A stretch of DNA of 64,000 bases from Opitutaceae bacterium (GCA_028284385.1 JANQRT010000058.1:186001-250000), one strand, 5' to 3'. Positions 44,505 to 55,990 are shown, counted from the first letter of the stretch. A program made the numbers and translations. Notes: generated from the letters alone by a model not told the origin.

Positions 44505-45295
44505 TGGTTCATATACCCGGAGAGAAGCACACGCCACTTATCCTTTCGGTCGATGGAGTTACGAAATCTTTCGACGGCTTCAAGGCGATCAACGACTTAA
44601 GTTTCTACCTAAGTGAAGGCGAACTTCGCACGGTGATCGGTCCCAATGGGGCCGGCAAGAGCACCTTTATGGATCTCATCACTGCGCGTACAAAACCGGA
44701 TGAGGGAAAGATCGTTTTCCATAAGGATAATGGAGAAGATGTGGATCTTACGCGGGTTCGCGAGCACCATGTGAGTCAGCTTGGGATTGGCCGAAAATTC
44801 CAGAATCCCACCGTGTATCGCTCGCATACCGTCTACGACAACTTGCAGCTTTCTTTAAGCGGCAGACGCAACTTGCTTAGTTCGCTTTTCTACAGCGAGT
44901 CGCAAGAAGATCGTGATAAGATTCACCATGTTTTGGATACAGTTCGACTAACCGAATTCAAAGATGATCTAGCCGGATCGCTTTCTCACGGACAGAAGCA
45001 ATGGCTGGAAATCGGAATGCTCCTAGCGCAAGATCCGAGAATCATGCTCGTAGATGAGCCGGCTGCTGGAATGAGCGACGAGGAGACGGAGCGAACCGGC
45101 GAATTGTTGCTCAGTCTGGAAGGAAAACACAGCCTTATCGTCATTGAACATGATATGGAGTTCGTTAGGCAAATTGCCCGGCGAGTCACGGTTCTTCACC
45201 AAGGCCAGGTCTTAAAGGAAGGCGATTTCGATTTCGTGAAGAGCGACTCCAAAGTCATCGAGGTTTATCTCGGCAGGCAATCGAGGAAGCATTAA
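44504..45295 (+). CDS. urtD: Urea ABC transporter ATPase UrtD
   Basis: A 263-residue ABC ATPase of the LivG type. Walker A is IGPNGAGKST, the signature region SLSHGQKQWLEIGMLLAQDP (the UrtD form of LSGGQ), Walker B IMLVDEPAAGMSDEE, and the switch histidine is in LIVIEHDMEF. SHGQ instead of SGGQ is normal for UrtD. It is preceded by urtC with a one-base overlap and followed by urtE after 18 nt. Confidence 0.95.
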   Translation: MVHIPGEKHTPLILSVDGVTKSFDGFKAINDLSFYLSEGELRTVIGPNGAGKSTFMDLITARTKPDEGKIVFHKDNGEDVDLTRVREHHVSQLGIGRKFQNPTVYRSHTVYDNLQLSLSGRRNLLSSLFYSESQEDRDKIHHVLDTVRLTEFKDDLAGSLSHGQKQWLEIGMLLAQDPRIMLVDEPAAGMSDEETERTGELLLSLEGKHSLIVIEHDMEFVRQIARRVTVLHQGQVLKEGDFDFVKSDSKVIEVYLGRQSRKH

Positions 45296-45313
45296 TTTAA
45301 CAAAGAAAAGAGC

Positions 45314-46063
45314 ATGGAAGCCATTTTAGAGGAAGCGAGCGACAAATCGGAATCTGCTGACAAGCCGTTGGTGAAGATCGACAACCTGTTCGCCGGATAC
45401 GATGAATCGCTCATTCTGAAGGACGTATCGATAGTCGTTCCGGATAATAGCGTGGTGGCTTTGCTTGGTCGTAATGGAGTCGGGAAGACGACGCTTCTTA
45501 ATACGATAGTCGGACTCGTTCCTACTACGTCTGGCAGTATTGAATTCGGAAGTCACCGAATTGAAAAAATGCCGGTCGACAAGCGGGCGCGATTAGGAAT
45601 TGGATACGTTCCTCAAGGGCGTGATATCTTCCCAGGGCTTACGGTTTGGGAAAATCTGAATGTCAGTCTACGAGCAGGTAATGTTGGTGACGACAATCGC
45701 CTGGACGAAGTCTTCGAGCTTTTTCCCGTCCTTAAGGAAATGCTCAAGCGCAAGGGTGGAGTGCTTAGCGGAGGTCAGCAGCAGCAGCTATCGATAGCGC
45801 GAGCTTTGCTTCTCAATCCTAAGCTACTCATTCTCGATGAGCCTACGGAAGGTATCCAACCTTCCATTATCGATCAGATCGAAGACGCCATCTACGCTAT
45901 AAAGAAAAAGCATAAAGTAAGCATTATCCTAGTAGAGCAGTATATCGACTTTGCCAAAAACGCGAGCGACGCTTTCTATATTCTAGAAAGAGGTTCGGTC
46001 GTCGAACAAGGATCGATTGGAAGACTTAGCGACGAATTGACGGCCAGATATTTGATGGTCTGA
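45314..46063 (+). CDS. urtE: Urea ABC transporter ATPase UrtE
   Basis: A 249-residue ABC ATPase of the LivF type, second motor of the urea importer. Walker A is LLGRNGVGKTTLLN, the signature VLSGGQQQQLSIARALL, Walker B LLILDEPTEGIQPSI, and the switch region ILVEQYIDFA (Gln in the usual LivF/UrtE form). The GYVPQGRDIFPGLTVWENL segment is typical of UrtE. The N-terminus carries about 18 extra residues before the core. It is the last gene of the transporter operon. Confidence 0.95.
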   Translation: MEAILEEASDKSESADKPLVKIDNLFAGYDESLILKDVSIVVPDNSVVALLGRNGVGKTTLLNTIVGLVPTTSGSIEFGSHRIEKMPVDKRARLGIGYVPQGRDIFPGLTVWENLNVSLRAGNVGDDNRLDEVFELFPVLKEMLKRKGGVLSGGQQQQLSIARALLLNPKLLILDEPTEGIQPSIIDQIEDAIYAIKKKHKVSIILVEQYIDFAKNASDAFYILERGSVVEQGSIGRLSDELTARYLMV

Positions 46064-46157
46064 TACGCGGTGGGCTATTCGCATTTTGGATGCGTATCTA
46101 GCATAAGTTTTCTAGTTCAAGGACAGCGAGTATCCGCTTCTCTTATCTTTATCTCAC

Positions 46158-46186
46158 AAAAAAGCCCTCGGCATAGCCGAGGGCTT
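46158..46186 (-). terminator. Intrinsic terminator of the outer-membrane beta-barrel gene
   Basis: AAGCCCTCGGC-ATA-GCCGAGGGCTT forms a perfect 11-bp stem at 46162-46186. Reading leftward it is followed by a run of six or more T. It lies 51 nt beyond the stop of the porin-like gene and may also slow rightward transcripts from urtE. Confidence 0.85.
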
Positions 46187-46236
46187 AGGAAACAACCTAT
46201 ATGAAGATATAAACTACGAATCCGTTTCGTCGCTTA

Positions 46237-47169
46237 TTAGAAAGTGAAGAGAGTTTCAAAGGCGATGGAGAGATCGTCTCCTTCCGAGCCGAAGTCCGTG
46301 CTACTGACTTCCATTAGCATAAGAAGATTTTCACCAACGCTCCAGCCCGGAGAAATCGTGTACTTAGTGGCCGACTCATTGATGGTACCGTCTTCATCTT
46401 CGCTGACGCGGAAAGTGATACCTAGATTATCGTTAATGCCGTAGTTGGCCATGACGAGCCATTGGTTGCCTTCAGCGTCGCCACCGAAATCGTAGTCATT
46501 AACTTCTACTGCATATGTAGCATTGCCGACTTCATAAGACGCATAGAGATTGACGAGGGTCATGTCCTCCCCAACATCCATGTTGTCTATAGCGTATCCC
46601 AAATAAATCGTAGCGCCTTCAACTGGGAAGAAAGCAGCTTTGGCTTCGATGCCGTACTCGCTATCGCTAAGCGAACCGTCGGCCCCATAAATTGAATCGA
46701 CGAGCGAGAAGCCCAAGCTCATGGCATCTGTATCGTATCCATAAGATATACCGTTGAAATAGCCGGGAATCGTTGCTACGAGGTCATAAGCATATGAATA
46801 CTGCCAGAGACCCGTTGGCTCCGCTGCTTCCCAGCCATGAAAGCTTAGGAACTTGCCGGCGGTAACGGATGATCCTTCACCCAAGTCGTAGGTGATAAAG
46901 GCCTGCTCGAGGGAAAAATCGCCTGTGTCGTTGTCGCCAAGGTAGTTGAGATCTACTTGCCCGGTCACATCCTCGAAAGAGAAAAGGAAATCGAGCTCAG
47001 CTTGGTCGAAATTGTAGCTGGTATCGTCGCCCCCGGCGTCGGAATCCGTATGAACGATAGACATATCGAAGAAACCCGTTAACGAAAGGTTTTCGTTTAT
47101 CTCTATCTGAGCCTGGGAAACAGCTACGAAAAGCAGACCAGCGGCAGATATTTTGAATAGTTTGTTCAT
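46237..47169 (-). CDS. Outer-membrane beta-barrel (porin-like) protein linked to urea genes
   Basis: A 310-residue exported protein. The signal peptide is MNKLFKISAAGLLFVAVSQA. The mature part is rich in Gly, Asp and alternating aromatic/hydrophobic residues typical of barrel strands (LSLTGFFDMSIVHTDS, AELDFLFSFEDVTGQVDLNYLG, SVTAGKFLSFHGWEAAEPTG, EGATIYLGYAIDN). It ends in ETLFTF, a classic outer-membrane C-terminal aromatic signal. It resembles the bbp2/OmpL-like porin group. It converges on the urt operon and carries its own sigma-54 promoter, so it is a good candidate for the route by which urea crosses the outer membrane. No specific substrate motif is known. Confidence 0.85.
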   Translation of the reverse strand: MNKLFKISAAGLLFVAVSQAQIEINENLSLTGFFDMSIVHTDSDAGGDDTSYNFDQAELDFLFSFEDVTGQVDLNYLGDNDTGDFSLEQAFITYDLGEGSSVTAGKFLSFHGWEAAEPTGLWQYSYAYDLVATIPGYFNGISYGYDTDAMSLGFSLVDSIYGADGSLSDSEYGIEAKAAFFPVEGATIYLGYAIDNMDVGEDMTLVNLYASYEVGNATYAVEVNDYDFGGDAEGNQWLVMANYGINDNLGITFRVSEDEDGTINESATKYTISPGWSVGENLLMLMEVSSTDFGSEGDDLSIAFETLFTF

Positions 47170-47255
47170 TAATCTATTTTGGTTAGGTAGTGAAGTTTAA
47201 GTTAGCGTAAATGGATAGCGAGGAGCAGAGAGCATCCCGCTAACGCCACCAGATC

Positions 47256-47273
47256 TAGCAAGTTGATTGCCAA
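47256..47273 (-). promoter_or_regulatory. Sigma-54 (RpoN) promoter for the porin-like gene
   Basis: Read leftward the sequence is TTGGCAATCAACTTGCTA, with TGGCA and TTGC intact and the -24 GG and -12 GC exactly 10 nt apart. The expected start is near 47246, 77 nt before the start codon. Together with the ureA and urtA promoters it makes three sigma-54 sites in one 7-kb block. Confidence 0.72.
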
Positions 47274-47366
47274 CCTATGAAAATTTGTAGATTCGGTCGT
47301 GAAATTGGCTCATTTTAGGCATGCCTGTTGAAATTTGCACACCGCTGAACCAGCGCATACACCAAG

Positions 47367-47394
47367 CGTATTCTCAGACTGAGAATACGTTTTC
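47367..47394. repeat. Perfect 10-bp hairpin after gyrA
   Basis: CGTATTCTCA-GAC-TGAGAATACG at 47367-47389 lies about 40 nt beyond the gyrA stop. The T-rich stretch (TTTTCTT) is on the rightward side, away from the direction of gyrA transcription. It is therefore not a textbook gyrA terminator, though it may protect the 3' end of that mRNA. Confidence 0.5.
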
Positions 47395-47429
47395 TTGGGA
47401 CTGATTTTAGAGAAGGACTCTTGTGAACT

Positions 47430-49865
47430 CTAGGACTCTTCGCCTTCGGATTCGTCCTCTCCGACCTCGACGATTCGAGCGACGCCCAGAAGCTGATCGC
47501 CCTCGTTCAGGTTGATGCAGCGGACGCCCTTAGTAGCCCTTCCAATAACGCTTATATCGGAAACCTTGGTTCGGACAGCCTGACCGTTTTTGGTCAGCAT
47601 CATCATTTCGTCGTTTTCAAACACCGTTAGCGCTCCCGAAACGCCTGAAGTTCGAGCGGCGATCACTCCGCTGCCTCCGCGTTTCTGTACAGGATATTCT
47701 TCGAACTTGGTCCGTTTTCCTTGGCCGTTCAGACCGCAGATCAGAAGCGTTCCGCTAGGATCGACCACTTCCATGGCCTTGGCGAAATCCCCTTCGGCTA
47801 GCTTTATGCCTCTCACGCCTCGAGTGGCTCGACCTTGGTCGCGCAGGTCCGTTTCGTGGAAACGTATGGCTTTGCCTTTGTAGCTTATGATCGTGAGGTC
47901 GTCTTCGCCTTTAGTAAGCTTTACGGTGATCAGATCGTCTCCCTCGTCGATATTGATACCAATGATACCTCCCTTTCGGAAGTTCTTATAGTCCGCCAGA
48001 TTGGTTTTCTTAACGACTCCGTTTTTGGTGCACATCACTAGATGGAGTTGATCGCTGATTTCCTGCACGCAAATCATTGCCGCGATACGCTCTTCCTCTT
48101 GTAGTGAAAGAACGTTTACAATGGAACGACCCTTCGAAGTTCGAGAGCCTTCAGGAATTTCGTATACTTTTTCCACATACACGCGACCATTGTTCATGAA
48201 AAAGAATATGTAGTCGTGCGTGTTGGCGGTGAAGATATGCTCGATGAAATCCTCGTCGTAGGTATTGCCTCCTTGGACGCCTTTGCCACCGCGCTTTTGA
48301 GTACGATACTCGCTATCGCTAGTCCGTTTAATAAAGCCCTTGTGGGAAATGGTAATGAAACAGCCCTCGCGCGGAGTCATGTCCGCCTTTGAAATGTCGC
48401 CTTCCCAAGGAACAATCTCGCTCCGGCGTGGAGAGCTGTACTTTTCCTTCAGTTCCTGCAGCTCCGTTTTTATGAGAGCAAGCAGGATGCTCTCGTTTTC
48501 CAAAATGGATTTAAGCTCGTCGATGAGCTTCATCAGTTCGGCGTACTCGTCCTCAATCTTGTCGCGCTCCATGCCGGTGAGCTGGTAGAGACGCAGGTCG
48601 AGAATCGCATTCACTTGGCGATCGGTGAGCGGATATTTTTCCTGAAGTCTTTCCTTAGCCTCTTCTCGATTCGCAGACGAACGGATGATGCGGATAAAGT
48701 CGTCCAGATTGTCGAGGGCGATCTTGTAGCCCTCCAAAATGTGGGCCCTGTCCTCAGCCTTGCGTAAGCGGTAGGCTGTTCTTCGATACACGACATCTCG
48801 ACGGTGATCGATGTAGCAGTTGAGCACTTCCTTCATGCTCATCTGCTTGGGTCGCCGGTTGTCGAGGGCCAACATGTTCACCCCAAACGAACTCTCCAGA
48901 GGCGTTTTCTTGAAAAGCTTTGAAATAATGACTTCCGGGAATTCGCCTCGTTTCAGCTCAATAACGATACGCGTGTTTTCGTCGGACTCGTCTCGCAAAT
49001 CGCTAATGCCCTCGATTTCCTTGGTGGAAACGAGATCCGCAATCTTCGTTACGAGCGAAGCGCGATTCACGTTAAAGGGGATCTCCGTAATGAGAATACG
49101 TTCACGATCGCCTTCTTCTTCTTTTGTAACCGTTCCGCGCATACGGACGATTCCGCGACCAGTTCGCATGTAGTCGTCGATGCCTTTAGATCCTATGATG
49201 CGACCGCCTGTCGGGAAATCTGGTCCCTTGATATGTAGAGCCAACTCCTCTGTCGTGATGTTTGGATTGTCAATCTGAGCGCAAATTCCGTCTATAAGTT
49301 CGTCGAGATTATGTGGCGGGATGTTAGTCGCCATGCCTACGGCGATCCCGGTAGATCCGTTCATCAGCAGATTGGGAAGGCTGGCTGGGAGAACGGATGG
49401 CTCGGTCGTGCTCTCGCTATAGTTAGGCACGAAATCGACCGTATCCTCATCAATATGACGCAGAAGATCTTCGGCCAATGCAGTCAAGCGCGACTCGGTA
49501 TACCGGTAAGCGGCTGGCGCGTCGCCATCAACCGAACCGAAGTTGCCTTGCGGGTCGATAAGCGGATAGCGCATCACCCAGGGCTGAGCCATGCGTACTA
49601 GCGTATCGTATACAGAGGTATCGCCATGAGGATGATAGTTTTTTAGGACTTCGCCTACCACCCCAGCGCACTTGCTGAAGGCTCGATTGTGTAGCAGCCC
49701 TTCCCGCAGCATGGCGTAGAGGATGCGACGCTGCACGGGCTTGAGCCCATCTCTAGCGTCGGGTAGCGCGCGGGAAATGATGACCGACATCGAATAGTCG
49801 ATGTAGGCCGTCTGCATAATGTCGGTAATGCTGGCAGGAGTGATGCGATCAGGAGAATTATCCAT
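47430..49865 (-). CDS. gyrA: DNA gyrase subunit A
   Basis: An 811-residue type IIA topoisomerase subunit that cuts and rejoins DNA. The catalytic Tyr122 is in [10 protein letters not shown], the same number as in Escherichia coli. The quinolone-determining region is [10 protein letters not shown], with Thr at 83 and Asp at 87. The breakage-reunion domain is followed by six C-terminal beta-propeller blades, including a GyrA-box-like [10 protein letters not shown]. The tail is acidic ([12 protein letters not shown]). Length is slightly short of the 875 residues in enterics but normal for many phyla. It follows gyrB by 47 nt on the same strand. Confidence 0.98.
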   Translation of the reverse strand: MDNSPDRITPASITDIMQTAYIDYSMSVIISRALPDARDGLKPVQRRILYAMLREGLLHNRAFSKCAGVVGEVLKNYHPHGDTSVYDTLVRMAQPWVMRYPLIDPQGNFGSVDGDAPAAYRYTESRLTALAEDLLRHIDEDTVDFVPNYSESTTEPSVLPASLPNLLMNGSTGIAVGMATNIPPHNLDELIDGICAQIDNPNITTEELALHIKGPDFPTGGRIIGSKGIDDYMRTGRGIVRMRGTVTKEEEGDRERILITEIPFNVNRASLVTKIADLVSTKEIEGISDLRDESDENTRIVIELKRGEFPEVIISKLFKKTPLESSFGVNMLALDNRRPKQMSMKEVLNCYIDHRRDVVYRRTAYRLRKAEDRAHILEGYKIALDNLDDFIRIIRSSANREEAKERLQEKYPLTDRQVNAILDLRLYQLTGMERDKIEDEYAELMKLIDELKSILENESILLALIKTELQELKEKYSSPRRSEIVPWEGDISKADMTPREGCFITISHKGFIKRTSDSEYRTQKRGGKGVQGGNTYDEDFIEHIFTANTHDYIFFFMNNGRVYVEKVYEIPEGSRTSKGRSIVNVLSLQEEERIAAMICVQEISDQLHLVMCTKNGVVKKTNLADYKNFRKGGIIGINIDEGDDLITVKLTKGEDDLTIISYKGKAIRFHETDLRDQGRATRGVRGIKLAEGDFAKAMEVVDPSGTLLICGLNGQGKRTKFEEYPVQKRGGSGVIAARTSGVSGALTVFENDEMMMLTKNGQAVRTKVSDISVIGRATKGVRCINLNEGDQLLGVARIVEVGEDESEGEES

Positions 49866-49912
49866 GCGTATGCTAAATTCGATTACAATCTAAGCGTTTG
49901 AGGAGCGACGCG

Positions 49913-52480
<2,568 letters not shown>

Positions 52481-52716
52481 TCACAACATTTTTTTGCGCC
52501 AATTTGGCAAATAAAAGCGGGGGATTGAACCAGCTTATTTGGGCTTCGCAAGGCCAATTATCAGTCATTTCCAAATCGTTTTCCTGGAGGTGGTTGCAAG
52601 TCGCTAATTCGACTTCTTTCTGCTCGTGAATTGACTCAGCTGGATAAGGCTTCTTCAGATCTTGCGCTATCGATTTCAAGACACCACCATCATTCGATTT
52701 TCGGAAACACCAAATC

Positions 52717-53130
52717 GTGAAGCTTTCGGTAAAACTGGATTACGCCTGTCGAGCCTTGGCGCGTCTCGCCAAACGGCATTCACGTGGCGAGATTTCCCGA
52801 ATCGAGGAACTTGCTGAGATCGAGGAAATCCCGGCTAATTATCTCGCTCAAATTTTAGCCGAACTTCGAAATGGTGGTCTGGTAGACAGTCGTCGAGGAA
52901 AGCAGGGCGGTTATTTACTAGCGCGTCCGCCAGAGGAAATCACACTGCATGAAGTTATCAGTCTTATCCAGGGCGATTTATTTAGTTCCGTGTCAAAACC
53001 TGGAGGCGCTTCTGGTCAAGCCATAGCCGATGCTTGGGCGCGTTTGCAGAGGAAATTCGAAGAGGCGGCCAAGTCCTGCACGCTGGAAGAAATGGCGAAA
53101 GAAGAAGCTCAGCAAATGTGGTACATCTGA
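52717..53130 (+). CDS. Rrf2 family transcriptional regulator without cluster cysteines
   Basis: A 137-residue winged-helix regulator starting at GTG with the family N-terminus MKLSVKLDYACRALARLA. The recognition region is IEEIPANYLAQILAELRNGGLVDSRRGKQGGYLLARP. IscR and NsrR bind Fe-S clusters through three clustered cysteines. Only two cysteines are seen here, one in the first helix and one near the C-terminus, so a cluster of that kind is unlikely. The signal is unknown. It diverges from gyrB. The 281-nt gap between them contains the palindrome GCCAATTTGGC (52498-52508). Confidence 0.88.
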   Translation: MKLSVKLDYACRALARLAKRHSRGEISRIEELAEIEEIPANYLAQILAELRNGGLVDSRRGKQGGYLLARPPEEITLHEVISLIQGDLFSSVSKPGGASGQAIADAWARLQRKFEEAAKSCTLEEMAKEEAQQMWYI

Positions 53131-53307
53131 TCCGGGCGGTCCTGCTTTCTTTCATCTTCTTCTACTTCTCTCCATCCCTCTGTTCTCATGAGATTTTAGC
53201 TGGGTTCAGATGCAATAGAAATCGAAGCAGCCTTGATTGGGTCTTCCGTAATTTAGATAGGAATACGGTTTGACGGTGTACGGTTTTGAGCTTCCAATCG
53301 CGATCTT

Positions 53308-54009
53308 ATGGGAGCCGCCATCCAATCGAACCTTCTCATTCTTCAAGATCGCGACATGAAGGTCCAACGGATCGAATCTGAATTGGCGAGACTGCCGATC
53401 GAGCGCGAATCAACGAAGAAGAAGATCGCTTCTCACGAAGCCTCGATCGAGGAGGGCAGACAGCGAGTCAAAGATCTCGAAGTCCAAAGTAAGACTATCG
53501 AAACAGAGATGGGCGAAATCGAAGCCCAGGTTGTTAAATATAAAAATCAGCAACTACAGGTTAAGAAGAACGAGGAATACCAGGCCTTGACCCACGAGAT
53601 CGAAACGGCTCAAGGCAAGATTTCCGATTTAGAGGAGCGAGAGCTCGAGCTTCTCTACGAGCTTGATGATGCTCGAAAATCCCAAAAAGCGGAAGAAGCG
53701 GATTTTCAGGAGAAGATTCAAGCGGAGAAAAGCTTCCTTGGGCGACTTGATGAAAAGGAGGCTAATTTAAAGGAGGAGATCGAGGTGGCGAAAACGGATT
53801 TCGCCGAAGCGGAAGCTCAGCTCGAGCGTCCAATGCTTTCAAAATACAAGCAAGTTTCGCGGGGCATCAGATTTCCCATCATCGTCCAGCTCCGTGATCA
53901 GAAATGCGGCGGGTGCCACATGAGAGTCTCGGCTGCAGTCGAATTCGAAGTAAAAAAAGGCGAGGAAATTACCTCTTGCGATAATTGCGGACGTATCCTC
54001 TACTTGTAG
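53308..54009 (+). CDS. Coiled-coil protein with C4 zinc ribbon (zf-RING_7 type)
   Basis: A 233-residue cytoplasmic protein. Residues about 10-180 form a long charged coiled coil (ESELARLPIERESTKKKI, VKKNEEYQALTHEIETAQGKI). The C-terminus is a zinc ribbon with four cysteines, CGGCHMRVSA and CDNCGRI. This matches the C4-type zinc ribbon family (CT398-like). The function of the family is not settled; nucleic-acid or ribosome binding has been suggested. The 3' end of the gene is 3 nt from the first paired base of rnpB, so the RNA may be processed from a joint transcript or have a promoter inside this gene. Confidence 0.88.
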   Translation: MGAAIQSNLLILQDRDMKVQRIESELARLPIERESTKKKIASHEASIEEGRQRVKDLEVQSKTIETEMGEIEAQVVKYKNQQLQVKKNEEYQALTHEIETAQGKISDLEERELELLYELDDARKSQKAEEADFQEKIQAEKSFLGRLDEKEANLKEEIEVAKTDFAEAEAQLERPMLSKYKQVSRGIRFPIIVQLRDQKCGGCHMRVSAAVEFEVKKGEEITSCDNCGRILYL

Positions 54010-54012
54010 ATA

Positions 54013-54450
54013 CTAGCTTTGGAGCCAAGCGTTCGCTCCGTTGTTCTTTTTTATCGGGGCGAAAGCCTCACGGAATTTCGGAGAGGAAAGTCCGGACGTC
54101 ATAGGGCAGGATTCCTCGCGAAAGCGAGGGCGTCTCGTTTCAATGCGAGGCGACGGATAGCGCCGCAGAAAATAGGTAGCCTTTTTTGTTCCGCAATTGC
54201 AGGACTTTGAAGGTCATAGTGAAAAGGTGGGGTAAGAGCCCACCGCCGTTTCGAGTAATCGATCGGGCATGGCAAGCCCAATCCGACGCAAGACAAAATA
54301 GGGGGCCGGGTTGCCCGCCCATAAAGCTCCGGGTATGTCGCGTCTCTTGAAAAAGGGGCCTGCGCTAATGCACTCGAGATAAATGAACGCGTCTTCTAAA
54401 AGCTTCGGTTTTCAGAAGAACAGAATCCGGCTTATCGGCTCCAAAGCTAG
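54013..54450 (+). ncRNA. rnpB: RNase P RNA, bacterial class A
   Basis: A catalytic RNA that matures tRNA 5' ends. The outer helix P1 is a perfect 14-bp pairing of 54013-54026 with 54437-54450. The P4 strands are present: GAGGAAAGTCCGG at 54083-54095 and ACAGAATCCGGCTTAT at 54420-54435. Other conserved parts, including AAGCCCAATC-like and GCAAGAC segments, lie in between. The length of 438 nt is near the upper end for class A, owing to extended peripheral helices. The ends are set from P1. It lies between the zinc-ribbon gene and rpsT. Confidence 0.96.
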
Positions 54451-54545
54451 TTATTTTGAAATCGAAGCTCCCGGTCCCGTTTTTCAGTTTTTTGCCAGCA
54501 AATACCTTGACAATGAGCTGATTCAGCTGAATATCCGCCGTCCTT

Positions 54546-54803
54546 ATGGCAAATACGAAGTCGGCAATGAAGAACCATCGAAAGACGCTTGTGCGCACCT
54601 TGCACAATCGTTCGCAGAAGAGCCGTCTCAAAACGCTTGCCAAGAAGGTCAGCTCGCTTGCCGAATCCGGCGATAAGGAAGCTCTTAGGCAGGCTGCCAT
54701 CAGCTACATTTCCGCAATGGATAAAGCGGCTAAAACTAATTTGATCCACGCTAATAAGGCGAACCACGCGAAGTCTAGCATGTCCAAGTACTTGGCCGTT
54801 TAA
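54546..54803 (+). CDS. rpsT: 30S ribosomal protein S20
   Basis: An 85-residue basic ribosomal protein that binds 16S rRNA early in small-subunit assembly. The N-terminus MANTKSAMKNHRKTLVRTLHNRSQKSR and the C-terminal AKTNLIHANKANHAKSSMSK are family hallmarks. Length is standard (about 85-90). No strong ribosome-binding site precedes it; TTGACA at 54507-54512 may be part of its promoter. A strong terminator follows. Confidence 0.96.
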   Translation: MANTKSAMKNHRKTLVRTLHNRSQKSRLKTLAKKVSSLAESGDKEALRQAAISYISAMDKAAKTNLIHANKANHAKSSMSKYLAV

Positions 54804-54828
54804 CGAATTTTTCCTCCTCCCCATCAGT

Positions 54829-54868
54829 GAGCCCCCAACGTTTCCGACGATGGGGGCTCTTTGTTTTA
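54829..54868 (+). terminator. Terminator of rpsT
   Basis: GAGCCCCCA and TGGGGGCTC form a perfect 9-bp GC-rich stem (54829-54859) followed by TTTGTTTT. It lies 25 nt after the rpsT stop and overlaps the extreme 5' end of the longer reading frame of the next gene, which argues for that gene's later start. Confidence 0.85.
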
Positions 54869-54873
54869 AGAAA

Positions 54874-55689
54874 ATGAGTTCGAAAGCTCCTTTTATCTCT
54901 TTTCCTGAAGGCTATCTTGGCGGTCGACCCGCCAAATTCGAACTCATTCACAACAGTTCGGAGGCTTTTGCGATTAGCAAGCCGGCAGGAATCGCGTCAT
55001 TCCAGCACAGCCTTGAGCTGGGTAAGCCGGACATTTCAATGGCATTAAGAAGGGAGCTGTTGGCCGGGAAACCTCAGCTTTCGAAGCTTGGTGTAGAGGG
55101 TGTCTATCGAGCGTACAATCTGGAGGCTGGGGTGAGTGGCGTTCTTCTTTTCGCGAAGAACGAGGAGAACGAGGAAGTGCTGAAAAACGCGTTTGGATCT
55201 CGGCAGCTGTTGTTCCGCTACCACCTTCTAGCGAAGGTTGAAGGTGAACTTCGAGAGCGATTTTGCGATTTGCCTATCGCGCGACATTCCGAATCATCAA
55301 GAATGCTCGTTTCCCATAAAACCGGGAAGAAGTGCGAAACGAAGTTTCGCTATCTACGCCATTATGGAAGCTATCAGCTTTGGGAGGCGGAAACAAGAGA
55401 CATGCGCATGCATCAATTGCGGATTCATGCTTCGGAATGCGGAATCAGCATTGTTGGCGAAACGAAGTATTCCTCAGGTGGTCAGGTTTATCTTTCTAGG
55501 ATAAAGAAAGGGTATCGCAAATCAGATCGGAACGAACGGCCCCTTAATGATGGCATTTGCATTCATTTGCTTTCTGTACGACTCGAATTTCCTGAAGCTC
55601 CCTTTTTGTCAGTCGAGGCACCACTGCCATCCCGTTTCTCTAGCCTGTTAAGGCGCTTGGAGGAGGGCTCTCATTCCTCTTTGAAATGA
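54874..55689 (+). CDS. RluA-like pseudouridine synthase with substituted catalytic Asp
   Basis: A 271-residue protein with the RluA fold: FAISKPAGIASFQHS near the start, LLFRYHLLAKVEGEL in the middle, and MRMHQLRIHASECGISIVGETKY in the core. Active family members carry HRLDxxTSG, whose Asp attacks uridine. Here the aligned segment is YNLEAGVSG, with Glu84 in place of the Asp and the adjacent residues changed too. Activity is therefore doubtful; it may be an RNA-binding or otherwise repurposed homologue. I chose the ATG at 54874 because the in-frame start at 54850 lies inside the rpsT terminator. Confidence 0.85.
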   Translation: MSSKAPFISFPEGYLGGRPAKFELIHNSSEAFAISKPAGIASFQHSLELGKPDISMALRRELLAGKPQLSKLGVEGVYRAYNLEAGVSGVLLFAKNEENEEVLKNAFGSRQLLFRYHLLAKVEGELRERFCDLPIARHSESSRMLVSHKTGKKCETKFRYLRHYGSYQLWEAETRDMRMHQLRIHASECGISIVGETKYSSGGQVYLSRIKKGYRKSDRNERPLNDGICIHLLSVRLEFPEAPFLSVEAPLPSRFSSLLRRLEEGSHSSLK

Positions 55690-55707
55690 AATACCGCTTT
55701 CCACGCC

Positions 55708-55730
55708 GAAGAATGTGGAGATTCTTCTTT
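55708..55730 (+). terminator. Possible terminator after the RluA-like gene
   Basis: GAAGAAT-GTGGAG-ATTCTTC forms a 7-bp stem followed by TTT, 18 nt after the stop codon. The stem is AT-rich and the T tract short, so termination may be partial. Confidence 0.45.
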
Positions 55731-55792
55731 ACAGGCCTTAAGGCAAGCATCAGGTTTGCGAACTTTTCTAAAAAGCAATAGCAACAGCATCT

Positions 55793-55888
55793 ATGGGAAA
55801 CCTTAAGAAGAAACGTCGATTGAAGATGTCTAAGCACAAGCGTCGCAAGCGCTTGAAGTCCAATCGTCACAAGAAGAAGAGCTGGTAA
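55793..55888 (+). CDS. bS22-like mini ribosomal protein (AURKAIP1/COX24 domain)
   Basis: A 31-residue, extremely basic protein ([20 protein letters not shown], continuing to end in RHKKKSW). It matches the AURKAIP1/COX24 domain, called bS22 in mycobacterial ribosomes and mS38 in mitochondria, where it binds near the small-subunit decoding region. The hallmark is the [18 protein letters not shown] core. The gene is easy to miss by length filters. It is followed by a strong terminator at 55959-55990 and sits in a neighbourhood of ribosomal and RNA-processing genes. Confidence 0.88.
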   Translation: MGNLKKKRRLKMSKHKRRKRLKSNRHKKKSW

Positions 55889-55958
55889 AGGTCTCCTACT
55901 GTAGAAGTCTGTTGAGCGCGTTTTTGTCGAAGGCGCCCAGCAGGTTTCCTAAATCCCC

Positions 55959-55990
55959 AAAATCTCGAGTATTCGGCTCGAGATTTTTTT
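55959..55990 (+). terminator. Intrinsic terminator after the bS22-like gene
   Basis: AAAATCTCGAG and CTCGAGATTTT form an 11-bp stem with a 7-nt loop, followed by further T residues (seven T in total at 55984-55990). It lies 70 nt after the stop codon. Confidence 0.85.

Noticed and set aside
54850..54873. Upstream in-frame start for the RluA-like gene
   Set aside because: It lies inside the rpsT terminator stem; the ATG at 54874 is more natural.
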